Part shown: one piece after another, positions 44,965 to 56,984 of the stretch
Position numbering within the stretch: the stretch's first letter is position 1
Layout: every line of letters starts with the position of its first letter
Source of the DNA: Nitzschia sp. pyKryTriq1
Taxonomy: Eukaryota; Bacillariophyta; Bacillariophyceae; Bacillariales; Bacillariaceae
Assembly: GCA_956465555.1 (NCBI GenBank)
Contig: OY101127.1
Location: forward strand, 1,302,001-1,366,000
DNA: 64,000 bases
Direction of reading: 5' to 3'
Notes under the pieces: generated by a model
Database searches by the model: none
What the model was told of the DNA's origin: nothing
The model's input: only the letters and a program-made list of their open reading frames with translations
Position numbers and translations under genes: made by a program

Positions 44965-45628
44965 TACACTGGAGTTGTGGCCAGCGGATTGGTAGCGGGA
45001 GGCACGGTTTCCTGGCGGGTTCTGCGCCCCCGCTTCCCCTATGAATCCGCTAAATACGAGCTATTCGAGCTCTAAAATTTGCAGGGTCATTAGGGACACC
45101 GGCCACTACTCGTACCCGCCACGAATCCGCCACGCCACCGCGCGGTAGCAGTAGTAGCGGATTCCTAGCTTGTTTTAATGGTGTCATGGCGTATTCGCAG
45201 CGTATTCCTAGCGTGTTTGGCGTGGCGGTTTCCTGGCAGTGTTATGGCGGGAACATCGCTGCGCGGTGGCGGATTGCTGGCGGTGGGAGTAGCGAATGCG
45301 TGGAGGATTCTTAGCAGTTTCGTGGCGGCGGAGCTGGCGGGTTGTTCGCTGTTCCTCGGCGGGTTCGGGAAGGGATGGTGGCGGGAGGGTGGCGGTTAGT
45401 GCACGCGAATGCGCGCGAGTGAGCGATTTTGATTGATATTATGGAAATGTCAACAGGGTCATTGTGACTCGAATAGCGGATTGTTAGCTACGGAATCGGC
45501 ATCATATGGGTTTCTTAGCGGGAAGTTGCGGTTTCACGGCGGATTCTTGCCATTGTGCCAGATGGCTATATATATGCCTATGACCCGGGGTAATCCGCTA
45601 CCAATCCGCTGGCCACAACTCCAGTGTA
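44965..45628. mobile_element. MITE-like element with 34-bp perfect terminal inverted repeats
   Basis: Left end 44965-44998 (starts TACACTGGAGTTGTGGCCAG) and right end 45595-45628 are exact reverse complements. If the outer TA is the target duplication, the element starts CACTGGAG and fits a Tc1/mariner-like TA insertion. The 664-bp interior has no transposase, but the word AGCGGATT or its complement recurs many times (for example near 45041, 45154, 45264, 45472 and 45593). Confidence 0.8.
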
Positions 45629-46399
45629 GTCTAACAATACGACGGGGAGAATGCCGTGCCGGTTCTGGTCTGCGAGTGCGTTTCTATCCAATCCTGTGCG
45701 TGCGATGTAGTCAAATTAGTCATTTTCTTGTGAATACTCGGCAACGTTTTTTTTTTCCTTTTTTTTCGGTGACCCCCTTACTTAAGGGAAAAGTGACTAC
45801 ACGTTATTCGTGTTTTGGTTGGCTGAACCGTGTCGTTTCGGACGTCTCGTAGTGACTGATTGATGTCGGATCGCTATTCGTTGTCTCTCGTTGACAGTTC
45901 GATGTTTCATATGCCCTGTCAGCGTCAGCACTAATCAATTCTTTGAGTAGTAGAGATGATTATTGATGATCGATGACTGATTGTTCTTCGAGAATCTGTT
46001 CGGTCATCGGTCATCGTGCTTGCCGAACATTATCACGACCTTCTAAAAATCAAATAACGCACGGCTCGAAGGCCTCAAGCGGATAAAAGTCATATAGCAT
46101 CGCAGGGATCAACAAGGATCACAAAGAACACAATAGCACCGATAATCCTTTCCTTCCCAAGCAAGATACATTCGTGCCTAATACTGTAGAACAAAGAGTC
46201 TTGGTGGACCGCGGTAGACAATACAAAGCATCAAACATTCTCATCACAGCGGTACAAGTAGCATATCGGTAGCAGCAGCCAGAAGGTCACGATTCAATAC
46301 TCCTCACATCCATCACTTCATCGTCATCATCAGAATAAGAATCATCGCATAATATCATCACCGCATCAATCATCGCATCAGCAGCAATCATCGGCAAGA
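45629..46399. other. Upstream region of multipass membrane protein
   Basis: A T-rich tract at about 45749-45767 and no coding feature. ATCA repeats near 46325-46395 directly precede the start codon and are probably 5' UTR. Confidence 0.45.
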
Positions 46400-47620
46400 A
46401 TGAAAGACACTGTTGCCAGTAATACTATCGGTCAAGTCCGATTCCAAAGTGACAAGCGCCAGCTGGGTGGATTGTTGATGCTGTTGGGTGCGGCGGCCTT
46501 GGTTTTTCCCATGGCCAATGTATCGACATTGATCGGGCCCGATGGTACCACGGCTTCGGAAGGGATTGCCCTTTCCAGTCTCATTGCCGGTATCTTTGTC
46601 ATTTCCATGGGTTTGATCAGCGTACCACTTGGATTTGCCCAAGCCGTCATGGATATCAGTCTTCCCAACGTGACCTTTGCATTGATTGTATGGACGCAAC
46701 TGGCCTGGATGCCCTTTTTGACGGATCTCACCATGGTCGGTCAAATGGCAAGAAGTGGCGATGCCTTTATTCCCGAAGCATACGATCCAACACCTCTCCA
46801 AGTCAAGTTTGTCGGTGCCATGGGGATGATGGGCATTTTGGGATACGGGACGGGCTTCTTGGGATCCTTGGCCTTTATTGAATTTGCCCTACTCGCGTAT
46901 CAAACCAATCGACCTTCGTCCAGGAATGGATCGTACTATCGAGGACGATTGACCTTGTATGCCTTTTGCAATTTGTTGGTCGGTCTCAGTCAATTGTTAT
47001 TGGGAAGCTTTATTTTAATCAACTTTGGTTTGTCCTTGGAGAATGGACCGATCGAAGTCGCCATGTACATGGTTCATTTCCCTCAAATTTCCATCGCGGT
47101 CGGAGCCTTGCAAACCTTGAATGCTTTTTATGGATTATTACGAAGCGTTGGATTCCTCACCACCACTACCCAGACCTCTACTCGACAGAAAGAGGAATGG
47201 TTGTACCCTACAATGACCTTGATTCAGTGGGTCGCTACAGTGACCCTTCAAATTATGGTCCAAGTGGCATATGCTCCCGGTGGCAATGCTGCCGCGGCCG
47301 CTCCGTCTCAAACCATGTTGACGTTGGGATTGAGTACGATTTGTGTCTTTTTGGATTATAAAGGAAGAACCACACCGGATGATTTGAAGAATAGTGACTA
47401 CGGATTGAAAGACGATGATGATGATGATGATTTGGATGATGACATGCACAAGGGAATCCAAAACCATCATGCTGATGACCATGATGATGATGATGATGAA
47501 GAGATGATTAGGGAATCCGCCGTATCATCATCAGCATCAGCATTGCCTTCTCGTCCTTCTTCTCGAAGTGCACCTCTGGCTACCGATGGAGATTGGAGCC
47601 ACAGAGAGGACAACATGTGA
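46400..47620 (+). CDS. Multipass membrane protein, unknown
   Basis: A 406-residue protein starting MKDTVASNTIGQVRFQSDKR. Seven to eight hydrophobic segments can be seen, for example about 23-42 (LGGLLMLLGAAALVFPMA), 57-80, 88-106, 134-160, 188-212, 228-246, 268-290 and 302-316. The C-terminal 85 residues are hydrophilic with Asp runs and a Ser-rich end. The membrane layout is regular and not repetitive, supporting a real gene. No transporter or enzyme motif is recognised. No intron is needed. Confidence 0.75.
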   Translation: MKDTVASNTIGQVRFQSDKRQLGGLLMLLGAAALVFPMANVSTLIGPDGTTASEGIALSSLIAGIFVISMGLISVPLGFAQAVMDISLPNVTFALIVWTQLAWMPFLTDLTMVGQMARSGDAFIPEAYDPTPLQVKFVGAMGMMGILGYGTGFLGSLAFIEFALLAYQTNRPSSRNGSYYRGRLTLYAFCNLLVGLSQLLLGSFILINFGLSLENGPIEVAMYMVHFPQISIAVGALQTLNAFYGLLRSVGFLTTTTQTSTRQKEEWLYPTMTLIQWVATVTLQIMVQVAYAPGGNAAAAAPSQTMLTLGLSTICVFLDYKGRTTPDDLKNSDYGLKDDDDDDDLDDDMHKGIQNHHADDHDDDDDEEMIRESAVSSSASALPSRPSSRSAPLATDGDWSHREDNM

Positions 47621-48995
47621 TGTATCGATGTATCGAGGGACAGCGGAAAACAGAAAAGACATGTGGTTTCAATCGATCGAACCAACCAACCAACCAACCA
47701 ACCAACCAACCAACGATCGAACGAACGAACGAACGAAGAGCGGCGGGGAAGAATGAAATGAATGGAAAAATACATATTAGTCTATGAATCCATGAGAACA
47801 AATAATAATGATGCCGGTCAACAAGCCAAGTTCGAGGACCAGGACTAGAGTAAGAACTAGTAGTACAGAATGGAAATATCGTAATTTCAAGTCTCTCGGT
47901 ATTTCTTGTTTCTACGACTACTACTAGTAGTACTAGCTGTAATACTAGCTAGCTAGTAGTTCGAGTACCTGCGATCGTTTGCGTTCACCATTGTCTATTC
48001 GTAGTGCGAAGCAAAGCTTGCGGAGTCGTCTATTAGACGAACGCAATACTACTACTACTAGTGTATCTAGCTACTAGTAGTAGCTACTAGTAGTAGAGCT
48101 AGCGTTTCGTACTACTACAAAAGTGCCATTCGAAAATCGGCGATGCGGCTGGATTCGTACGCCTCCCCGCGGATAAAATAGATAGTACTACGACCAACAT
48201 GTACTAATGAGAATTTAGACTAGCTACTAGTCGTCGTCTAAAGCTGTTGGAAGGTTTCTTCTTCTTCTTTGGAGGCCTCTTTTCGTCAGCAGTGTAGACT
48301 ACTGGATTGCTCACTATGTGTGGCCGGAGGGTGGATACTTTACTACTACTGCTCTCAACCACTCTACTTTACTACTAGCTAGTACTAGCAGGAGAGCAGC
48401 AGAGGTAGTCGAAACAGTTTTCAAGAAGTAGTACTTCTAGTACTTTGCATGGCTCAGTCTTTATTGGGTTCCGTTTTTGTAAGTGGTAGTAGTGTGGAGT
48501 AGTTAACTAGCTGTTTTCAAGATCTACTACAGTAGTTTCGCATTCCCTACTTGACGACTCTGGTAGTAGAGTAAAGTAGCTAGTAGTAGCTAGTAGAGGT
48601 ACTCGTAGTCCAAAACAGTTTACAAGTAGTATTATACATACATGGCCTATTATTTGTTGGGTTACGACGGTGGCTTTTGTTCATTATTGTTTGTGTAAGT
48701 GTAAATGTATCGGGGTAGTACCGTAGGATGAGGCTGGAATGAATCACCGAGGAATGACGAATCAGTGTTCCGTTTCATTTTGTCAAAATCATAGTAATAG
48801 TAGTAGAAGTGCATGGCCTTGCTTCACCACAGTCCACCTTCACCGAGTGTAGTACAGTACAGTACCGTTTGCTCTACAGTAGTACATACTGTCGAGTAAA
48901 GGGCGGATCATCATGAGGATATACCTCTCTCTTCTTCTTGACTTCTTGAATTCCTGCTAAGCGGTCGCTAATACTTGCTTGACTTGCTTGCTTGA
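47621..48995. other. Intergenic with CCAA/GAAC microsatellites and diverged repeats
   Basis: AACC repeats (about 47681-47713) are followed by GAAC units. CTA/TAG palindromes cluster at 47920-48100. Two diverged copies of a piece with AACAGTTT, CAAG-AGTA, CATGGC and TTGGGTT lie at about 48413-48473 and 48612-48665, and a third start is near 48512. No gene is supported. Confidence 0.5.
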
Positions 48996-50748
48996 TTAAA
49001 CAAGTCGAGGACGTTTGGTGATGTCGACTTTTGTGTCCCCACTTGTTTTAGTAGTAGTCGTATTCCCTTGTTCTTGTTCTTGTCCTGTACACGAGGATCT
49101 TTTATTATCCGTCGTTTGTTGTTGTGGACGATGCCGTTGTTCTTGTTGTTGTTGTTCTTTTTGTGTTTCCACTCGTCGTTGCCATTGCAAGAATTCCACC
49201 AGTGGAAAGAGAATGGTATCATGAATCGACAAAAAGTACCATAATGAGGTAGGATCGCCATCGCCATCGCCATCGCGATTATTATCATTCAACGTTGCAA
49301 TGAATTTGGCCAATTTGGCACGTGTTGGACTTCGCAATAGATCCCCACGATTGGCTTGATTCAAGGCAATCAAGGAATTGAATTTCGCTTGAAAGGATTC
49401 ATTGTCCTAGTAGTAGTAGTATAAAGAAAATAGAATAGAAAAGAATGGAATGAAATGAAAGAGAGTTAGAGCGAACGAACCAACGAACCAACGAATGACA
49501 TATCAGTCAGTGCAAATCCACTCTACTTACCACCATGACGGTACACCACAAGTCATAATTACGTTCCAAGGCTTGTAATATCGAAGCATATCCTGCCGTT
49601 TGAATCCCTTCATTTTGTCGTAAATCCAGAGACGTTAAAAACGAATTGGTCGTCAAGGCTTGTGCCAAGGTTTGGCACATGGCATCGTCCATGTTCATGT
49701 TGCGCAATGCCAAATCTTGGAGCGTGGTGGAATTTTGGCACAATTCCAACAAGCATTTTTGACTGACAATACTCTTGACAGTCTCATTGTCGTTGTTGTT
49801 ATTGTTGTTCTCGTTGTTGTTGTTGCCAGCACCTTCCTCATCATCATCATCATCATCATTCATGTTATGATTGTTGTTGTTTTGATTGTTGTTGTTGTTG
49901 TTGTTCACACTCGGTTGTTGCTTTTGAGAAATGGCAAGACTTCGTAGATTGGCCATTTCCATGCATTGTGCAATGACCACATCAAGTATTCCTCCACTTC
50001 TACTGCTGCTGGCAGAGTGAGGAGTAGTAGTGGGGGATGAGGAGGAGGAGGAGTTCGATGCGGATGCTGCTGATGCTGCTGTGGAGGACGATGCATCATC
50101 ATCCAAGGATCCTCCTTCTCCACCTCCTCCTCTTGCTGCTAAATCATCATGCTGGACAATGTGCTCATTGCCTGTTGCTGCTGCTGCTGCTGCTGCCACA
50201 TTGTTATTCGTTTCGTCGTCATCATGATCATCATGATCATGATCATTATCGTAGACGACCAGACCGGTAATTCGGATATCTTCGAGTGATTCCGAAAGAC
50301 TTTCAAAGGTATCGGCCAGCATTTGTACTTGGTTGGCATTCTTGAGTTGGAGGCGTTGAAGGTCCAGATTGATGAGATTGCGGGCACGGGGCAAACTCGA
50401 GAGCAGCGCCTCCGTTTGGACGGCACCATTATCCTTGCGAGGAACGTATCCATCGCTAATAATGAGGGTGCGTAAACTTTCCAAACTGCACAGCAATTCA
50501 AACAGATCGTCTTGACCGATAATATTTCTTGTCGTAGGATCATCATCATCACCATCGTCAATGATGGGTACCATGCTCAAGAATTCATGTCCCAGTTCGA
50601 CCCGTTGAATACTCCAATTGTGGGGAAGGACGGAAACCAGATTTTGTAAAAAGACATCAAAGGTCTGACGGTCGCGAAGCGTTTCGTTAATGAACAAATA
50701 CAGGGCGTCCAGTCGATTCTCTTCGATGCGTTCCAACAGCGAGTCCAT
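48996..50748 (-). CDS. Leucine-rich-repeat protein, diatom type
   Basis: Exons 50748..49531 and 49406..48996 (phase 0, intron 124 nt, GTAAGTAGAG...CTACTAG) encode 542 residues. I start at MDSLLERIEENRLDALYLFI, because upstream sequence is only an ATA repeat. LRR segments are seen at about 100-175 (LESLRTLIISDG, NLINLDLQRLQL, LEDIRITGLVV) and 325-400 (LQDLALRNMNMD, FLTSLDLRQNEG). An Asn/Ser-rich middle lies between them. The join LWCTVMV/DNESFQAKFNSLIALNQAN rebuilds the usual diatom LRR C-cap, in which a last repeat is followed by a helix ending LNxAxRG. The tail is Gln/Thr-rich. Likely protein-binding; the role is unknown. Confidence 0.8.
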
Positions 50749-53742
50749 AATATATAATATATAATATATAATATATAGTAATAATAATATCAATGATGAT
50801 GATGATCTGATTGATGATGATCCTGATGATCTTGATGCTCTTGATGATCTTGGACTTGCTGATGAGTGCTGCGATGCGATGCTGGATTACCTGATGCTGG
50901 TGTATTATGCTTCTGCCGGTATGCTCCAGCGCAGTATGTGGAATGAATAATATGAATAGGAATATCCCGCTGGGTTTGTAAAGTATAATAAAGAACAGAA
51001 CAGCAGAAAAGGAGGTTGTAGTAAAAGTTCTGCCAGCTAGCTAGCAGCAAGAGTGGTAGTTGATGTTTTGATGTTGTGTAGGTATCCTTCCCGTACTGTG
51101 TACTGTACGGTACTGTACTGTATTACGAATAGCGGGAGGGAAGGGGGTTTGTCGCTGGTATACAAGTTGTCGTCGAAACCATTTACAGTACCAGGTATGA
51201 TGCATGTGATGATGCATGAATGCGATAGGATGATGATCATAGATCATCATGGCGCGCTGCATACGCAGCAAAACGCCGGGAGAAGAAGCATGGTACGAGT
51301 ACAGTGACTCAGAGCTACTCGGCTCCACTTTGTAGCAACAACAACAACAACAGTGCTACCAGTTCCGGTGATACGTCTACTACTACTACCACGCACGCAC
51401 ACCCATTAGTACTCCCCGCCCTTACGCACTTGTCCAGTGCGCACTACGGAACTGAGTACTACTGCCTGTTGTATTTCGAGGATGACGTTCGTTATGCTTT
51501 TTTCTCGATCTTCATTATTATTTATCAATTTATGATGGACCAATATATATCATAATGTTCTTATTTTCGTCAGGGCTTATATTGATGTTTTATGTTGATG
51601 AACCGAACCGAACCCTTTTATGGATACGGACAATCATCTCTCTCTATAATACCTTGAGTACTCGTACCGGTACACTATTAGAGTGGAGTACTAGCTAGTA
51701 GACCAATATTCCGTTAGTTGACGCCATGCCACTAACTACCGGCAGCGCTGTAGCTCCGTCCGACGACGACGACATCCAATAAATAATAAAATGAACATAC
51801 CAGGAGAACCACAAAAAAATGTCTCATGTCCGGCATGTGCGTACTTGCAGTCCAAGAACTGTAAGCCACGCACGCACTGTGTTGTTGTTGTTGTTAATTA
51901 ACTACCTCCGGTGGCGTTGAGCTTGCCCAGCATGGGATTCCAATCCCGGCAGAGGCTCTCGGGCACCTAGGCTGCTCTGGCTGGACTACCGCTCATTTAG
52001 CGTCGTCTGTCATCTCACTACTAGCCGGGGGGCTTGCTTAGTTCGGGATATCGATCCCAGCAGAGGCCCGGCGGGTTTTCCGTTGATGTTAAGTACAGAA
52101 GGCGCAAGTGTGCCACGCTCGCAGTATCGTTAATGGGTGTCTGCTAGTGTCACGGCGGGGTACATGAGTCCTGCAGAGATTCGCGATGGTAGGCCTGCCC
52201 TGCTTGCGAAACAGGGGGGCCTGCGCCGCCTGCGCATCTCAGGAGTTGAGTCCGTGTATCTGCGTCAGCATTAGGTCACACAAGGTGGCTGGACAGATCG
52301 GGCTTCTTAAATGTAAATATTGGGCTTGAGTGTAACGACGAACGGCATAGAAAGCTGTCATCGCGCGACGATTCGAACTCAGGGCCTCACTGATCCTCCC
52401 AAATCAGTTCACCACCAAAAAAAAAAAAATCATGAGGGGTCTTCATACAGTAGTAGTAGTAGTCGTCGTCGTCGTCCGAAACCATGCTACTGTACTACCA
52501 GCATGGATACTACTACAAGCCGGGATGTACTACCGGTACTGTACCATGTACCGGTATGGACGTACAATATGTACTACCGGTAGCGAGCTTCATATTCAAG
52601 CTACAGCACAGTACCGGTGCCCTATGCACGAGGTAGTCGACAAGAATGATTGAAAGTGAAAATTATGAGCTAGAAATGAATGGTTATTTTGGAACTACTT
52701 GTTTCAAAATCAATTGTTGAGAAAAGATATTGCGCTGACTGTGTCTTGTGTTGGGGGTACTCCAGGTACAGACCACATACCGACACCAACGACAACAAAT
52801 TCATTGTTTTGACAATGGTGACAACCCGACGGTCATTGCGGGTAAAACCATCGAACCCGCTGGATCCCTTCGAGGACAGGAAGCGTCAAAGGGTGCTGGG
52901 GACGCATGCGGTGGGGATCCAGCGGGGAGGCCCTGGAACGGTAGAGAGTTTTAGTGGCCTCGAGCTCCGACGACGGATGACAATGACGATGACGATGGAG
53001 CGGTATTCTCATGGATGTTCTTGATCGCGATACCTCCGAGGATATCCTACATTCTTGTTAAAGGGGGAAGGGTGAGATGGCTGGAGAATTTGGGATAATA
53101 AGAACACCAGCGGAGGAAAGGACTTACCTGTGTTTCCCCTTTCGTAAGGCATTTCAGGGAACAATTGGCGGGATTGTAAGGTGCGAAATAGACGGTCAAA
53201 CAAAGCGGAAACTCGGTAATAATTCATTGCTGCGTCGACGCCTAAAAGACGAAGACAGTCGCCAATCCTAGTTGTGGGACTGTGACCAGTCCCGAAAGCG
53301 ATTTTTGACTGGTACCTGGTATCGTCGTCATCGCCAACAACGATGACCGTTGCATGATGATGATGACACTACTGTGCTTGGTTGGCCGCTTTTTGAGATG
53401 ACGTAGTGTGTCAGTGCACAACAATATATGCCTGTGCGAATTGTTGAGAGAATCAAAGTTCTGACTTCAACACGCTAGTTAACATTTAAAGACATTTTCG
53501 ACTCGTTCTTCTGACCAAACCGCCGCTGTTCCTGTTTTATTAAGTGAGATTCTCCATTTTCCCAAAACACATACGCCACGCACGCAATAATTCATTCGTC
53601 GGTCTTACGCCTCCAAAAGCAAGCATTTATCAAAAAACACCACGTAATATTCAGTTTTATGTTTGCATACGGTAGCAGATGATGAATGGTTCACACAACC
53701 TTTCATTGTTTTCATTCCTCTCCTTTTTTGACCGCCAACAGC

Positions 53743-53772
<30 letters not shown>
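50749..53772. other. Long gene-poor region
   Basis: Contains an ATA repeat (50749-50778), GATGATC-type repeats (50795-50850), ACCGGT palindromes (for example 51667, 52539, 52553, 52578 and 52613) and the GC-rich segment annotated at 51900-52430. Short frames at 52680-53270 do not resemble known proteins. Confidence 0.45.
51900..52430. repeat. Possible SINE-like or tRNA-derived repeat
   Basis: GC-richer than its surroundings. Two palindromic units, GGGATTCCAATCCC (51934-51947) and GGGATATCGATCCC (52045-52058), are each followed by a GCAGAGGC piece, suggesting an internal duplication. Near 52370-52381 the minus strand reads AGTTCGAATCG, close to a pol III B box. No complete tRNA cloverleaf can be drawn. 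Confidence 0.25.
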
Positions 53773-53773
<1 letters not shown>

Positions 53774-54117
53774 TGAAAGCCTCTGATAGCCGAATCCCAT
53801 CACTACCTCTGAATGGAAGTGAGCAAAGACGGGCAGCGCTGCTGCAAAGACTGGCCGAGGATGCCACTATCATCAGAAGAAGCAGCAGCTACAACAACAA
53901 CGCTACTTCTAGTACTACTTCTACTACTAGTTCGGTTCAACAAACAAGACCACTCAGCGCCGCGTCTTCCTTTTCGAGTATGAGTACGATGAGTCGGAAT
54001 CTCTCTCAAAAAGACTTGATTGACATTATCGATGTCACTCTTGATATCTTGAAGGACGGCGATGGCGACGACGAACAATGCGATGATCATCATCACGATG
54101 AATCTCTGTCATTTTGA
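53773..54117 (+). CDS. Small Ser/Asn-rich protein, unknown
   Basis: A 114-residue frame from the ATG at 53773, just after an AAC repeat that is probably 5' UTR. It begins MKASDSRIPSLPLNGSEQRR and has a helix-like part (AALLQRLAEDATIIRR). A Ser/Thr-rich middle is followed by LSQKDLIDIIDVTLDILKDG and an acidic, His-containing end. The two non-repetitive amphipathic stretches suggest a real gene. No family is recognised. Confidence 0.45.
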
Positions 54118-55501
54118 TCATTAGATGATGATGATCATGATGATTTTGATGATAAGCGCTGCTGGTGCTGCTGCCACTCTTCTCGCAAGCTACTACTACT
54201 ACTACTACTACTACTACTGAATTTTACGGGATCTGAATTCTACGGGATCTGAATTCTACGGGATATTGCTCAGAGAGAATCTGTTTCGAGGACTGCTACT
54301 TGGACTAGTCTTCCTATCGAACAGCAAGAAGAAGCAAAGAGGATGATAGTATGACACTCCGGCGATGAGAGCTACTGCTACTACTACTACTACGACAACA
54401 CGGAGTGCAATGTCATCATCTTTTCTTTTCTTCTCTCTTTGAACAACAACAACTTTCAACGTTCTACTTCTCACTGCACATACCACAGTTTACTACTACT
54501 ACTAGAGCTTCTTCTTGAGCTCATACTAATTCTTTTAACTTGATTTTGTTAATCATACTCATACATACGTAAGACGAGAACTTTAGCTAGGGCTACTACT
54601 ACTATATTGCCGGTACTATTAGCAAGAGCAAGAGCAACAAGTACTGCTTCTCTTCTCCAACTATAACGCAGAGTAGAGGGGGAGAGGACGAGCCACCAAG
54701 AGGAGAAACGTGATCATCAACAGCACTAGTAGACTACACTACACCACACCACACCACACTACACTACACTAAAAGAACACATTACTAGTTGTACTCCTAC
54801 GAGTAATATCGTAGTAAATCAGAGCACTTGTCGTCTTGAACAAGTAGTAGTAGATACTCGTACTATGTACCACGCTTTTACTATTAGATTCTTGCTTGCT
54901 TGCTTGCTGCTTTTGACTCATCAGCACAACATCCTCTTCTCCTCTTCTTGTTCATGATGATTCATTCTTCCTCCTTTTCTCATGCGTCATCCTCCTCAGT
55001 TGTTGTTGTGGTTGTTGTTGTGGTTGTTTGAGGAGGTAGTAGTCCTACTACTAGTACTACTACCTGAACATCATGATGATACGATAGTACGACGGCTTCT
55101 TCAGTACCTCGTCCTGCTCTTATAGGTGCATAATACCACCGTACTCTACTCTACTCTACTCTACTATAGTACTAGTAGAAGACCGGTCCTCGACCAGGCA
55201 GTCGTAGCACTAGAAAGAGCCCCGAGGAGGACGGATGTCTATCGTCTGCCTTGTCGTGCAGGAACAAGCGGCAACAAAACGAGAGGAATTACTACATCCA
55301 AACGTACCTACTACCGTATCCTTGCAGCCACCAGTTCTCTACTAGTCATGATGATGATGATTCCGATCATCAATCACCGTACTAATCATTGTAGTAGTTT
55401 ATTCTTTTGTTATTCGGTCTACCAATACTCCAAGAATAACGTTCCCTATAATGTTTCGTCTACTACTAAGCAGTTGTTGTTGTTGTTGTTGTAGCGGAGG
55501 C
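54118..55501. other. Intergenic, no gene seen
   Basis: The word (A/G)ATCTGAATTCTACGGGAT repeats about three times at 54219-54265. CTA runs, ACCACACC/ACTACACT repeats (54732-54771) and TACTC repeats (55141-55165) follow. No coding signal is trusted. Confidence 0.5.
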
Positions 55502-56260
55502 TTATGTAGTAGAACTAGTACTACTAGTAGCACCCGGTTGTACAAGAATCGCCTTGTGCAGTAGTTTGGCCCCATTCAATGCCCTGTAGGCGACCCGTGC
55601 TTCGTCGACGGTCGTATATTCGACATGTCCGTAGCGCGAGGCAAAGGCCGATCGGACGCCCATCACCTTGATTTCGCCGTACTTTTCGCACATTTTCTTC
55701 AAGGGAGGTTCCTTGATGAGGGGATGCAATCCAAACAAAATGAGGGACGGCGTATCAATCCGAGCTTCGGCATCTTCATTGTCATTCGTCGTTGGTTCAT
55801 CCAAGGTATATTCATCCACATCCAGTAACGCGTTGGCGACGGGAGGGGGCATGGCGATGCGGGCTTTTTTCGGTACCGGCTCTGATGTAGTAGTAGTAGT
55901 AGTTTTGGTATCTTGTTTCTTGGGCTTGTTGTCATTGTCCTTATCCTCATCATCATGATCATGATCATGATCATGATCATGATCATCAGCATCAGCATCA
56001 GCATCATCTGAATTCGAATCATCCTCCTCGGAATTGTAATCATCATCATCGTCCTCATCGTCCTCATCGTCTTCATCGTCTTCATCGTCTTCATCGTCTT
56101 CATCGTGATCATCATCACCAGCGTCTTTGTTTTCGTTGTCACTCGCCCGCTTCTTCCCTGTGATGGGCAATGCTGATTCTTCTTCTTCTTCTTCTTCTGC
56201 CGCTTCTGCTTCTTCTTCGACTACGACTACGACTTTTTCCTCTTCTATGGCGTCCGTCAT
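55502..56260 (-). CDS. Acidic RRM-type RNA-binding protein
   Basis: A 252-residue protein. The first 130 residues are dominated by Glu and Asp (long DDEDDEDDE and DHDHDHD runs). A PKKAR stretch may be a nuclear signal. Residues about 178-248 form an RRM: LILFGLHPL is RNP2-like, then PPLKKMCEKYGEIKVMGVRS, RYGHVEYTT as RNP1, and VAYRALNGAKLL. The aromatic at RNP1 position 2 is Tyr and the last aromatic is Tyr, compatible with RNA stacking. It probably acts in RNA processing or ribosome biogenesis, given the acidic arm. No intron is needed. Confidence 0.78.
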   Translation of the reverse strand: MTDAIEEEKVVVVVEEEAEAAEEEEEEESALPITGKKRASDNENKDAGDDDHDEDDEDDEDDEDDEDDEDDDDDYNSEEDDSNSDDADADADDHDHDHDHDHDDEDKDNDNKPKKQDTKTTTTTTSEPVPKKARIAMPPPVANALLDVDEYTLDEPTTNDNEDAEARIDTPSLILFGLHPLIKEPPLKKMCEKYGEIKVMGVRSAFASRYGHVEYTTVDEARVAYRALNGAKLLHKAILVQPGATSSTSSTT

Positions 56261-56984
56261 GATTATGGTGCAATAAAAACAGAGATGATGATGATGATGA
56301 CAATAATAGTAATAATAATAATATATTAAGATGTGTTGTGAATGTTATGAATGAATGAATGTACAATCAACGCAAGAATATAGAAAATCTCGGCATCATG
56401 GTGGTGGTGGTCGGTGGTGGGAAGATGATGCAAGATGGAAAGATGATAGATGTTGAGAATGAAGATGTGGCACGATGTTGTGACGATTGCGTTCGATGGC
56501 GTGACACGTATGTACCTGTACTTCTTGTACTCGACCTCGTAACGATAATGTTAAAGCTCGTAGTAGCCATACGTGGCATCATTAATTTTGATTGGTGGAG
56601 ATTTTCCCAGGGCAGACAGACACACAGATGGCACTACATCGTATCCACGTGGAAGACACGATTGATTCGCCCATCGTACGCATGGCAGACAGGTGGATCC
56701 AACGGATAGAAATTTGGCCGGCGGCGCGCACCTGTGACACGTCGTCGCCGGCCATGTCGCGAATCATCATCATCATCATCTACTATTACCGGTATCGCGA
56801 GAAGCACAAGAAGAACAAGAAGCACAAGAAGCCAACACCCAAAAGAAAAAGAAGAACAGCAGGAAGCAAAGATTTTCCTTTTTTGCCATAATATACAGTA
56901 CTAACTGTCATTGTCCTTTGTTTTAATAACACAGTAATAACAGTCTATCCTTGACATTATCATATCATATCATATCATACCATC
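56261..56984. other. Divergent intergenic region
   Basis: Between the RRM gene and the glycosyltransferase-like gene. ATCAT/ATCATAT repeats (56958-56981) directly precede the next ATG. AAGAAGCACAAG repeats lie at about 56800-56830. Confidence 0.45.

Noticed and set aside
45178-45399. Open frame with a hydrophobic start inside the MITE
   Set aside because: It consists of the GGCGG/AGCGGATT repeats of the element and has no conserved composition.
47580-47801. Frames with WLVGWLVGWLV or PTNQPTNQPTN repeats
   Set aside because: AACC microsatellite read through; it lies in the 3' flank of the multipass membrane protein.
52370-52420. tRNA-like sequence on the minus strand (TTCGAATC loop and a TTGGGAGG loop)
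   Set aside because: No acceptor stem or D arm can be drawn, and the anticodon loop would have eight bases.
52815-53024. Frame starting MVTTRRSLRVKPSNPLDPFE
   Set aside because: It looked like a possible gag start but ends in MTMTMTM repeats after 60 residues, and I could not link it to any family.
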